DNA of 64,000 nt, from the NCBI RefSeq assembly GCF_001577835.2, contig NC_029541.1:3777141-3841140 (forward strand), in the 5' to 3' direction. Position numbers and translations under genes: made by a program. Origin of the DNA: Coturnix japonica. Its lineage: Eukaryota > Chordata > Aves > Galliformes > Phasianidae. The notes beneath the pieces were generated by a model that saw only the letters and a list, made by a program, of their open reading frames with translations, did no database searches and was not told the origin of the DNA. Below, piece after piece: positions 12,501-27,289 of this stretch; within the stretch, counting starts at the first letter, position 1; each line of letters starts with the position of its first letter.

Positions 12501-15392
12501 GCAGAACCTGCACAACTTTTGGCCTCATTGCACAGCGTGGTAGCCACCAAGCTCATCGTCTGCTTGTAACCACTGCCATAGGACCTGCTCCTCCTGGCAT
12601 GAGGTGGATGGGGTGCTCCAGCAGCCAAACACCTTTACACTGCAGAGCACCATGAAAGAAGCAATACCTTGATGAAGTTGGCATTGATGTAATGTGAATC
12701 TGTATCTGATGTGATTAGGGATAACTCCACTCTGCTGTGGTCATCTGCAGGCACAAAAGCAGGAGAAGCAGCAGCAATGTTAATATATGTATCCCATGGC
12801 CCTGAGCCCCTCCGGCTGCAGCACAGCATAGAAGGGAAGGCTGAACAGCAACATTTGCAATTCCCAACCTACAGGGCAAGATGTCTTTGTATCTGTTCTT
12901 CTTGACATTCTCTGGGCACTCAGCTGTGGCTGTAGGGTAGATGTTATCTGATCTATATTTCGTTGACTGATTTTTCAGTTTCTGTGGTAAAAGAATGGAA
13001 CAAGTTACAGCAAATGTGCTACATACAACACTATTAGCGCGTGTGACGGTCTCTGGGGGTCGGGCTCACCACCACAAAGCACAATTTACACCATTAATTC
13101 TTTTCAGAGAGGCTTTTCTCAAAGTACTCAGACCGAGAATAGAAACAGAAGCCACCAAAGAGCCCCAGAATGGAAAATGAGGCCTTGGGAGGTGGGGTAT
13201 GTGGGCTTCTGAAGGGAGGGGATGCATTCGTACAGCATGGAAAGCATCGCCCTCAGCAGTGAGTGTAGTAACGTGGAGCAACACTGTTAGAGAACTTCAC
13301 TCCAGCATCATCACTGGGGTCCATGGAAGCAGGACGACAAATGGAAACCCTCATCAGTCTGTGCCTTTGTGAAAGAGTGATGTAAAAGGAGCAGCGGGAA
13401 GGGACGGCTGACACACCTGAGCTGTGAGCTGATGGAGCATCTCGTGCCTTGCACACACGTGAGTTTTAGCAGGAAGTGGAAACAGTGGTTCAGCCACTCT
13501 GCTCATAGGAAAGACAGACTGATCCCGGGGTCACCGAGCCAAAATAGCTCCCTATGGTCAAATGGGTGGAGGAGGTGGCTGTGCTGTGCTGTGCTGTGCT
13601 GCTGGCCTGTGTTGGAGCACTTGGACGTAATGTGCTCCAATGGCACACATGGGCAGGAATGGCAGTAGGGGCCAAAGGCTTCAGGCACTGATCTGGGGGA
13701 TCAACATGAAACCTCCTCCCACCTCCTTCCAGCATAACCCCAGCCTCCCAGGTTGGATATCAAGGAAGACAGCTGCTCAGCTCTGGGACTGGTCCATATG
13801 GCTCCAAATCACTTTGCAGTCCCTGCATGAACTGATTTAGGACTGCTGGAAAATGACTACATATGAGAAAGCAAGTGGGAGAAAAACAAGTGGCAGAAAA
13901 CAGAGACTCAGACAGAAAAGCTCTGTCATTTCCAGCAGTATGACCCCAATATGCACATACAGGTTCTTATTCACACAGAGAGGGGAAGCAGCAGCATGGA
14001 TCCAACATTTATCCCAAGTTTGGAGCACAACTCATTCACATTATCCGTACTTGCAGAAGTGGCCATCAGCTCAGGCCATTCAGGGAGGATTTCTCCCCAT
14101 TCCCAGAGGAAATGCTGCCCTGACCTCTTCCACGTGCTGCTGCTGTCAGAACACGAGCTGCTCTCTGCTGCTGGAACCGCACACCCCGGGCTCACCACCC
14201 CTGCTGCCTCACAGCCCTGCCCCAGCAAGGGGGAAAATCCAGCAGCCTGTGACAGTGCTTTGTTCCATGGAACAACCGAGTGTTACTGCAGGCTCAGATT
14301 AATCACTTCCCTCCAACCCAGACAGCTGGAAGTCGAGCACTAAGCTTTTCCCAAGCGTTCAAAATGACGATCTCATGGGGTTTGCTGAGCAGCCCCCAGA
14401 CTTGCTGCCTGGCACAGCCCTTGGGGGAGAAGTGGGGGTCAGTGTTTGTCCTGGTGTTTGTCTGAGACACTGTGCATTGCCATCTGAGGCTCACCCCAGC
14501 CACCCAAACAGCCACAAGGCTGGCAGAAAGCAAGCAGACCTGGGCACTGCATGGATTTTCACCAGCCAGACACTGCGGAACACTGGAGGAAACCAAAGCC
14601 ATCAGCAATTTCTACTAGTTTTGCCTTTAGGAAATCAGAAATGGATTTCCAGGAGGAGGCAGGAGCACTGGCAGATGTTAAGGCACATGCACTCATTCCA
14701 GATGAATGGAGCCCTTCCATATAACACAGCATAGTGCTGGAGGCTGTGGAAGCAGTCAGCACAGCCCTCCTGCCTTGGCCATCCATGGACAGACAGAACC
14801 AACCTCAGGTCCACGCAGCACCTATCTGAACACTCGTGTCCTGTTCTGCAGGGGGCACGGCTGGGGGGCTTCTAGTGTGATAAATAAGCAAAGAACTGCC
14901 TCAGGTAGCAAGTAGAGCTTCCCAGCAGGAGAACACATCACAGATGCAGCCTATTGCAGTGGCAGTGAGCAGCGCTGTCCCTGTTCCTCAGCATGTCCCC
15001 AGTGCAGCAAGATGGCAAAGCGAAACTGCATCCCAATAAGTGCATTCGCTCAGTAGAAAACAGGAAGCACTTGGTAAATTATTTAGAAAACCAAACAGTT
15101 TCACTTTAAACACAAATCTTTACATTACTCTTCTGTCTTTATGTTCTCTTTACTCCAGTTAACTCCTGCATCTCTTTTAGCTTTAAAATGTATTGAAGAT
15201 CTTACTGTCACATGCTGTGTTTCATCTCCCATCTGGGGAGCGGTGACCGAGCAGATCTCTTTTCAATACATCCAAACACAGAACCGTGCCTTAAAGCAAA
15301 CTTACCAAAAACTCATCTGCAAATGCTTCTTGGTTGAGCTTCTTGCTCTGGGCTCTTTCCAGGTTCTGAAGCAGGATTTCCCTTTGGTCCAT
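6543..15392 (-). CDS. PTPN22: PTPN22 (LYP/PEP) tyrosine phosphatase, complete
   Basis: Cytosolic lymphoid phosphatase that dampens antigen-receptor signalling with CSK. Coding exons: 15306..15392, 12873..12981, 12668..12744, 11919..12014, 11567..11605, 11391..11462, 11237..11296, 10964..11106, 10711..10777, 10409..10486, 9788..9880, 9177..9253, 8119..8843, 7887..7970, 7672..7802, 7558..7585, 7333..7413, 7128..7234, 6990..7020, 6764..6841, 6543..6607. They sum to 2328 bp, 775 aa (human 807). Start [11 protein letters not shown] matches human. Catalytic parts: WPDHD (D195), [10 protein letters not shown] (C227) and Q-loop [10 protein letters not shown]. Regulatory S35 and C129 are kept. The interdomain exon 8119..8843 is divergent. 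Pro-rich CSK-type motif [14 protein letters not shown] follows; its R591 aligns with human R620. The tail ends [11 protein letters not shown]. Many exons are tiny (28, 31, 39 bp), so single-frame reading misses them. Exon 9177..9253 is read in the frame [19 protein letters not shown]. Confidence 0.96.
9052..9093 (+). mobile_element. Possible CR1 3' tail relic
   Basis: The string GTTTTCCAACCATGGTGATT followed by CTATGATCCC resembles the terminal CR1 sequence. It lies in a PTPN22 intron. It is too short for a firm call. Confidence 0.4.
12113..12144. repeat. Decamer TGCTATACAG, three copies
   Basis: TGCTATACAG occurs at 12113-12122, 12125-12134 and 12135-12144, the first two separated by TG. 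It lies in a PTPN22 intron between exons 3 and 4. Confidence 0.9.
12982..15305 (-). other. PTPN22 intron 1
   Basis: The longest PTPN22 intron (2.3 kb), from the donor after ADEFL to the acceptor before KLKNQSTKY. It contains a (GTGCT)4 pentamer run at 13581-13600. ORFs on both strands show no family resemblance, and no repeat family was recognised. Confidence 0.75.
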
Positions 15393-15839
15393 GCTGGAAG
15401 AGATGGAGCGAGGCTGGCCTGCCGAGTGCAGGAGAGGACATGTCAAGTGCAAGTCACAGCGGAAAGCACCAGCTCAGAGAGCACTCGCTGCAGGCTGTGG
15501 TTTACTGACTTCATCACCAGCCTTAAAGGAAATTAGTGCGTAACAGATACCGTGGCCAAACAACAAAACAAAACACAGCTCTGGGCCCTAGTGCCTCCAT
15601 TCAGAACCACGTGTGCTCGTGGCTGTGTGACAAACAGGGTCAGGAGCTGGGGGCCAGAGCTGGGTACCCCACAGCTGGGTGCTGTGACTGCTGAGAGCCC
15701 CCAGAGCCTCATGAGCACACAGCACTATGGGATCTTGGCTGGGACGCTTGTCCAAGTCATGGCACACTCTGGCTCCCAAGCCTACTTTCCTGGCTATCTT
15801 TATGAGAAATGCAAGAAGAAAAAGAAACAACGATAAACA

Positions 15840-15855
15840 TTTATTACTGTTTATT
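15840..15855 (-). terminator. Predicted BCL2L15 poly(A) signals
   Basis: Two TTTATT motifs (15840-15845 and 15850-15855) read AATAAA on the minus strand, about 90 bp beyond the BCL2L15 stop. The interval 15393-15838 upstream of PTPN22 must therefore hold the PTPN22 promoter; no CpG island or TATA box is obvious there. Confidence 0.6.
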
Positions 15856-15938
15856 TGTAGTGATATAGAATTTCTTTACACATTGTGTATATCAGTGAAA
15901 GTCCCAGCCTCACGTTCTGGAAGGTGGTGCAGCCCTTC

Positions 15939-17532
15939 TCAGTTGTCCAGCTTCTCCTGAAAGCAAACAAAGAACCAACCCATGTGTGTATTGTAGAGGA
16001 GGGATTTGAGGTGGGTCTGAAGCTGCTGGCAGAACAGGAGGGATGCAGGAAGGCAAGGCAAGCTTAGCTCCCAGGGCACTGTGATAAGGAATTACATCCT
16101 GACGCAGAGAAGCAGATGGGAAGTTTGGTGCTGACTTCAGTAGATCTTCACCAAGGCGTCGTGCAAAGCTGTTTGCACAGCTCCATGCAGTGTGAGCTGA
16201 TGAGTGGGTTTGAGAGCGGACAGCAGGCAGAACAGCACATAGGAAAGCTCAGAGAAACAAAGGCACGGAGCCAGCAGTGCTCAGGCACACGGGACCATGA
16301 ACTTACCCATCCTCCACGGGCCTCAATGTAGTTTTTCACTTGAGTATTTTCATTAATTGCTTTTACGAGGTGACCAGGATTGAAATTAGCTGCTCCTTTC
16401 TTAAGAATAAACATCATCAGCTTCACAGAAACAGAGAGAAAAGCTCTCTCATAGACCAGCTCAGGGTTCTGGTCACTCCATCTTTTGCAGAGAGAATCCA
16501 CAGCAGCTCCAAATTTCTCCACCTGCAAACATCAGGAGGGCAGTTTGAGCTTCTTCTTTTTAAATGACAGTGTAATTTACCTTACCAGGTCCTTTACCTT
16601 CCCCATGAGTACATCACGAAGAATCTGCGAGGAAATCCTTTCAAAGTCCATGTTGCACTGATCGCCGATCTGCCGCAAACGACTGGCAATAATAACTGGG
16701 TCAAAATCACTTGGCTCTTCCTCACTCTGCACAGACCCTGAAACAAGGAAAAGAGAGGGCAGGCTGAGGGGCTGGGGGGTAATACATGGCAAGGCAGAGG
16801 AGAAAGGAAGAAGACAGAGTCAGAGTGAGCTGAACTTGGGGAGGTTCTCCAAGGCACACTGCACAGATTTGAGGTACATAAATCATCAGAACTTCTCAGC
16901 TCAGCTACTCAAAGTGGGCTTGTTGCTTTTTTCTTTTTTCCTTCTGTTAAGGCATTTTCCATAAAAGCACACAGAGATAAATAGCGTTTTGTTTTGTTTT
17001 TCCCCTGGGTGCTCAGCCAGAAGGAGATACCCGTCACCAACATCAGCAGAAGTATTTCCAAGCCTCACAAAGCCATAAGGAACTGAAAGCAGGACCTTTC
17101 AACAGAGCAGCATGCACCCTGATCTCCTGCAGCACATCCTGCCCTGCTGCCCTCCCCTCAGCACAGGCTGGAGCCGCAGACATCCCATGGCTGTGTGCAA
17201 CCCATCTGCTCCAGGGGAAGGAAAGCAGGCAGAGGCTGATGGGGACTTTTGCCCCCCAGGTCCCACTGAGGCAGGCTGAAGCTGTGTTGGGGCTCCAACA
17301 GCCCCACTGCAACTGATCCCACAACTCAGAGATCATCACAAGATGAAGAACTCCAACACCTGGCACCAAGCTGCACCCCCTGCCTTTCCATCCCTCCATT
17401 ATCCTCAGTAAGAACTGAGACCTCACCTCCCGAGTCTGTCTGCAGGCTTCGGAAATGGGCTCCATCTTCATTTAGGAGATCATCAAATAAGGCTTCCACA
17501 ATGCATGCTGTCTGTTCCTCAAAACTCCTCAT
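15939..17532 (-). CDS. BCL2L15: BCL2L15 (Bfk), BCL2-like protein, complete
   Basis: Weakly pro-apoptotic BCL2-family protein. Coding exons: 17427..17532, 16598..16737, 16307..16522, 15939..15956, totalling 480 bp or 159 aa (human 163). The start MRSFEEQTACIVEAL aligns with human MKSSQTFEEQTECIVNTL; an in-frame ATG ten codons upstream (17562) is less likely. A BH3-type core LRQIGD lies at residues 56-61 in IIASRLRQIGDQCN (human IIAGRLRMLGDQFN). Exon 3 gives YERAFLSVSVKL, matching human YERAFLAVSVKL, and ends in a BH2-like GGW. The last coding exon has just 18 bp, EKLDN plus stop, against human ENLES. All phases join. No C-terminal membrane anchor is visible, as in human. It sits tail-to-head between PTPN22 and AP4B1, as in mammals. 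Confidence 0.94.
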
Positions 17533-18674
17533 GGCAGCTTTCTTACCCAGAGCTGCTGGCAATCAGGAATGCCGCCCAGCTCTGGGGGTGAGCAGAATGT
17601 TATCCTCCTTTTCCCAGAGCAGTGCCAGCCCTTCCTTCCGGGAACAGCATGGCTGCAGGGCCCTGCTGAGGAGCACAGCACAACCTTTGCCCTCAGCCGT
17701 AATTGCTCAAACTACAGGTGTGGTTTAGTTTCAAAATAAGGCATTGCCATGGAGATAAAATCAACGAAAGAATCACATGAAGCCAAGGATCAGCGCTGAG
17801 CCATTTATCAGGAAAGGTACCTGGAAGGAAGGGCAGAAACTCAAAGTCCTGTCCCAGATCAGCACTTGATTCAGTGCAGCTACAGCTGAGGGTTTGCCAG
17901 CGGGCTATCGAGGTGGGGTTTCACTCCTAGTTTGGGTATTACAGTAAGTTGGCATGCAGGACTGAAATGAACTGTTGCACAACTGCTCTTTCAAGGTGTT
18001 CTTAAGAGAAGCGGAGAGAAAATGCTGTGTAAAATGAAGGCCCTGTGAACAAACACTCCAGGAGGCAGCCAGGAAGGATTCACTTCTTTATTAGGAAAAT
18101 CAGAACTGAAACCTAAAAATTGTTTACCAGGGATAGCAGCGTTCCAGTGAAGTGCACATAGAGATACAATAGAGTCGTTATGAGTCCTCTTTGTGCCCTG
18201 GCTTAAAGCTACTGCAGTGGGAAGAGTGAGAGCTGGGGCTGACCAGGTGCAACTCTCCTGAATGACGGGATGGTTTCTGAATTAGTTCTCACCAAAGGAA
18301 AAAAAGACAAACAAAAACCAACCCAACCTGTCCAAAGCGCTGCCCTGAGTTTGGCTCACTTCTGTTTCCATCAGTCACATTGGTGCCTTGTGACACTCAC
18401 GGCAGGTGCCAGCATTTCTGACTCAGATCAGCAGCAGCTCACACACGTTATCCTGTCCTTTCCCCAGCCCAGGGGAGGACACCCTTTACCCTGTCCTGCT
18501 CACCAGCCTCAGGAGCTCAGCACCAGCAGCACTGAGCTGCAGCTGTAGCTCTCCTATGCCCAACACTCCTACAGTTCAGAAGTACAAAACCTGCATCAAG
18601 AATAGCAAACTGAAGCCAGAGGAGAAAACTCCTCCTGCGACCTGAGCAATCGCCCCACAAAGAACAGAGACTCA
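17533..18674. other. BCL2L15 upstream region and AP4B1 3'UTR
   Basis: No gene is visible. A donor-like GGGTAAGAAAG on the minus strand (about 17540-17550) lies just above the BCL2L15 start. TTTATT at 18087-18092 gives a minus-strand AATAAA, the best candidate poly(A) signal for AP4B1 and implying a 3'UTR of about 580 bp. That leaves roughly 550 bp for the BCL2L15 promoter. Confidence 0.55.
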
Positions 18675-23200
<4,526 letters not shown>

Positions 23201-23424
23201 GGCCCGCACAGCACCGCACAACACAACACAACACAACACAACACCGCACAACACCGCACAACACAACACCGCACAACACAACACCGCACAGTACAACACC
23301 GCACGGCCCCGCACCGCGCAGCCGCCGCCCCGCCCCGCATCGCCCCTCCCCTGCCCCGCATGCGTGGAAGCATTGAGCGGGAAGCTGCGGGTTGTTACCC
23401 GCTCCATCCCCGCATCCCATCGCC
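23201..23424. promoter_or_regulatory. AP4B1/DCLRE1B bidirectional promoter
   Basis: Only 224 bp separate the divergent start codons of AP4B1 (minus, 23200) and DCLRE1B (plus, 23425), so both 5'UTRs and the shared promoter must fit here. The DCLRE1B half is GC-rich with several CCGCCC/CCCGCCCC-type boxes. The AP4B1 half is a simple repeat. There is no TATA box. Confidence 0.85.
23206..23304. repeat. (ACAAC)n/CACCGCACA compound repeat
   Basis: About 100 bp of ACAAC pentamers alternating with CACCGCACA blocks. The plus strand carries almost no T, so the strand asymmetry is extreme. It fills nearly half of the shared AP4B1/DCLRE1B promoter and would be largely transcribed as AP4B1 5'UTR. Confidence 0.93.
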
Positions 23425-25060
23425 ATGAACGGCACGTTGATCCCCGGGACGCCCATCGCCGTTGATTTCTGGAGCGTGCGGCGTGCGGGGGGCGCACGGC
23501 TGTTCTTCTTATCGCACATGCACTCGGATCACACGGTGGGACTGTCCAGCACGTGGAGCCGCCCGCTGTTCTGCTCGCCGCTCACCGCCCGGCTGCTCCA
23601 TCACCGCCTGAAGGTACGGCACCACAACCCGCACACACACACACACACCATCAGCCCTGTCGATCCCGCATCCCAGCCCTCACACCCTCCCGCAGGTCCC
23701 CACGCGCTGGATCCACCCGCTGGAGGTTGGGCAGAGCCACGCGGTGAGCGAGGAGGTGACGGTGACGCTGCTCGACGCCAACCACTGCCCCGGCTCCGTC
23801 ATGTTCCTGTTCGAAGGCTCGTTCGGCACCATCCTTTATACAGGTTCGGTACCATCCTTTATACAGGTACGGGGTGCTTAACGTGGCCCCACCGCCGCCC
23901 TGACGGCCCCATTCCCGCAGGTGATTTCCGCTACAGCCGCTCCATGAAGCTCGAACCATCCCTGAGCGGCCGCCGCATTGACCGGCTGTACCTGGACAAC
24001 ACCAACTGCCGCCTGCGCCGCTCACTGCCGTCACGGAGCCGTGCTGCACATCAGGCTGCTCAGCTCATCCGCCAGCACCCGCAGCACCGCGTTGTTATCG
24101 GTGAGTGATGCCCAGTGCCATCAATGGGTGATGCCCAGCATCAATGAGCGCCGCACGGTGCCTGCCCTGCTCCTCCCGCCGTGATAATACTGTGATAATA
24201 CAGGTGTGTACAGCCTGGGGAAGGAGGAGCTGCTGGTGGACCTGGCACTGGAGTTCGGTACGTGGGTCGTGGTGAGTCCGTCGCGCCTGGAGCAGATGAA
24301 GCTGCTGGAGCTGCCCGAGGTGTTCACAGCGGAGGAAGGAGCCGGCAGGATCCGAGCAGTGGATGTCTCTGAGATCCGCCGGGACACCGTGATGAGCTGG
24401 AACGTGCTGCATCCGACCATCGCCATCCTCCCCACGGGCAGACCTGTGAAGGTCACCCACCCCCAAATCCACCTCGTCCCCTACTCGGATCATTCGTCCT
24501 TCTCGGAGTTGTGTGAGTTTGTGAAGTGGTTGAAGCCCTGCTCGATCATCCCGATTGTGAAGGACAACATGTGCTACGCTGCCTTTCAGAAATACCTGAG
24601 TCCTGACCACCAGGCACTTCCTGGCCTTGGGATTCCAAAGCCTCTGCAGGTACCTGCACAGCAGCAGAGCAAAACAAGGAAACAGAAACCCGTGTGCCTT
24701 GTAAAAAGAGCTGCCCAGCACTCTGTGCCCAAAGGAGTTGTTTATGAGCCTCTAGAGGAATGTGCTGAGCAATCTGAGGGGCTCGGGGGTGTTACAGCTC
24801 CTCGGCAGCACTCCCACGAGTCAACTTTCTGCTCCCACGAAGATGGTATTTGTTTTTATGACTATGAGGAGGAAGAGCCAAGTGGAGAACAGCCAGGGGG
24901 AGCAATGGCAGCTGGCACTGCCGGGCAGTCACTTGTTTCTGATGAGGACTTTGAAAGTGAACTTGCAAAGCAATATTTACTCACTCCTTTAAATGCCTTA
25001 AAGCAGAGTTCCTTCCATAAGGCTGTAGAAGATTTATTTAGTAGGTGGGAGGCGTCCTGA
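23425..25060 (+). CDS. DCLRE1B: DCLRE1B (Apollo/SNM1B) nuclease, complete
   Basis: 5'-3' exonuclease of the metallo-beta-lactamase/beta-CASP family, acting at telomeres with TRF2 and in interstrand crosslink repair. Exons: 23425..23613, 23696..23843, 23921..24100, 24204..25060, giving 1374 bp or 457 aa (human 532). Start [17 protein letters not shown] matches human. Motifs in order: D14 (VDFW), HMHSDH (31-36), H93 in [11 protein letters not shown]114 in YTGDFRY, the beta-CASP aspartate in LYLDNTNC, and H269 in [12 protein letters not shown]. The C-terminal half is divergent and shorter than human, but YLLTPLNAL (Y430-x-L-x-P434) keeps the TRFH-binding motif of human Apollo (YLLTPVNFF). Oddity: the exon 2 donor is duplicated in tandem (23821-23866); only the inner donor at 23844 keeps frame with exon 3. 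Confidence 0.95.
23632..23649. repeat. (CA)9 microsatellite
   Basis: A short dinucleotide run in DCLRE1B intron 1, 18 bp after the exon 1 donor. Confidence 0.9.
23821..23866 (+). repeat. 23-bp tandem duplication over splice donor
   Basis: Positions 23821-23843 and 23844-23866 are adjacent copies (GTTCGG, C or T, then ACCATCCTTTATACAG) differing at one base, C at 23827 versus T at 23850. Copy 1 is the end of DCLRE1B exon 2. Copy 2 lies in the intron if the inner donor is used. Each copy is followed by GT: GTTCGG after copy 1 and GTACGG after copy 2. Confidence 0.97.
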
Positions 25061-27289
25061 AAATTGTCTGTTGGGGCGAATGCAGTTGATGAGAACGATT
25101 CTGAAAGCCTTCAAACTGCATCCTTTCCTTTGTGAGCAGGTTTCTCATCACAGGAGAGGAGCTCAGCTATGAGGATTTGGTTTTGGTTCCTCTTATTAGA
25201 GGCAAAAGAGAATCGAGGGCTAGTTAGTAGAGATCACATTTTTTGTTTATTTATCTTTGACTTTGTTGGGTCCCCATTCTGTGCTCAGGCAACGTGGTCC
25301 CTCTGCATTTCTGAACCATTAATCTCATTTTTGCAGAGATTTATGTGTCTGTTGTGGCTGTATCTACTGCTGGGTTGGTTCATGTTGAGCAGCAGAGGGC
25401 ACGAGCTGCCTGCAGCCTGATGGGCTCACGTGTGATGGAAGAAGTAACAAAGGGGAACTGGAGTCCTGCAGATCTTACTCTACACATCTATGCTGCTTCA
25501 TTGACATTCATATTTATAAGTACTTTAAGATGTGTTACAGATATTTATTAGGTTATATTTAAAAGCTGGTGCTTAAAGAAATGTAGAAGATGAAGTGCCT
25601 TTCTAATCGCTGAAATACCTCCGGGCAGCACTGACTCTCTCACCTCTCAGCACTACTTTCATATTAATTGTAAATACACTTTTCAGGTCATTGCCTGGAA
25701 AAGACAGGATTTATGTGAGTTCTTGACTTCCTGCAATGGAAGCATCTCACTGTCGTCTGCAAGTCCTGTTTTTCCCAGTGAAAATTAAACTCCAGAGCCT
25801 TATCAGGTCAGCATGAATGGAAGCACCTGCTTCTTGTATAACATCTGAGGCTGCCAGGGAAGTAACAGCCCTTTGTTTGCAGTAGTTTGTTACTGGATGC
25901 CTTGGAGATGCAGGCTGTGCTCGGGTGCTGTTGAAATGTGAGTGACTCATTGACATGCAGGGTGAAACTGCTTGTACTCCAGATTCCACTGTGCCGCTCT
26001 GAGCTGCAGCATCTCCACTGCTTACAAGTAATGCACAGAGCTGTGTCAGTGCTGCTAGTTGTTCTGCTTGCAACACGGCAGTGAGAAGCTGTAGCCAAGT
26101 GTTATGGGGCTGCGTGTCACTCATCCCTGCAGTAAAGTGCTCAGACCGAAGCCCTCTCAAATCTATCCATGCAGAACATGCTTGAGCTGTTTATCTCTGC
26201 TCCACAGTTGAGAGCCAAGCCCCAGTGGGATGAAACAGAGACCATAGAGGAGCTCAAAGCAGAGCTGAGTTCCTTTTGGCAACATTTCAGCCCTGTTTTA
26301 ACAGGCTGTGATCAAACACTGGTGTGTCACAAGGGCAGGGCAAGGCTTATGGCTCTGGGAGCAGCTCTGCCCTCTCGAGCTCCTCCACACAGTGCATTGC
26401 ATTGCAATACTATGGATATTGTTCCTAACTGCTTCCCATGTTAAAGGCTCCAACACAACAACCTCCCTGCTTCTGAGCTGCTTTGGGTTGTTGTAGCCCA
26501 TGTTCCTGTGGCTGTTTTTCTAGATAAGAACTGACATATCGGGGAAATCTGTTCATCTGGACAAACATACTGGGGGTATTTTGTAACGTCACAACAACCT
26601 GAAGCCTAAAATCTCAGGTTTAGTGTGCGTTTTAAAGCCTAAAATCCCAGGTTTTGTGCTCTTCTAAGAGCCCTTCTGAACGAATAACTGGAAGTGTAGG
26701 AAAGGCGGGTGCCCTGATCGTCACCTGAGCTGCTTTGACGTGAGCTGCTGTCTGCATCCAGCTCTTTGGGCTGCATTTGCAATCCCTTCTGCTCCGTTTT
26801 TACCCTCTTGAAGTCCCTGCAGTGCCTGTTTTCCTTGCTGTTATTTTGCACTCAGCTGAGCGCAGCCTCAATGCAAACTGCCCTGAGTGTGCAATGATTG
26901 TTAGGGAGGAACCTGACCAGCCCTGCGAGCAGGTGCCTGTGCAGATAAGGAGCATATTCTATCTTGGTGTGTGTGCTCAGCTCCTGCCATGCACAGCACA
27001 GTGCACAGCTCACCCTGTGCTTGTTTTCCATGCCAACATGCACACACAATGCTTGTCGTGTTATCAAACCAAGGCTGCCTTTAGGCTTTGCTGCTGTTTG
27101 TGGTCTCACCTGTGTGTTGACCCACACGATGGCTGTGAGAGTAAACATTATGTGTTGTTCTGTGAGGCACCGTGCGGTGTTTGGATGATTTATTACAATA
27201 AAATGATTTATTACAATAAAATGATAGAAACCGACGAGCTGCGGTATCGCTGGGATTGGGCTGTAATAAGGCGACCCCAAGAGCCCTGC
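25061..27289. other. DCLRE1B 3'UTR and intergenic spacer
   Basis: No coding segment is recognised. An ATTAAA at 25784-25789 is a weak candidate poly(A) signal for DCLRE1B; the next canonical AATAAA motifs on the plus strand are the tandem pair at 27185-27225. ORFs on both strands are short and lack similarity to anything I know. Confidence 0.6.
27185..27225. repeat. 18-bp tandem repeat with two-way poly(A) motifs
   Basis: ATGATTTATTACAATAAA occurs at 27185-27202 and again at 27203-27220, followed by ATGAT. Each unit holds TTTATT and AATAAA, so poly(A) signals can be read on either strand. It sits about 100 bp before the HIPK1 CpG island. Confidence 0.95.
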
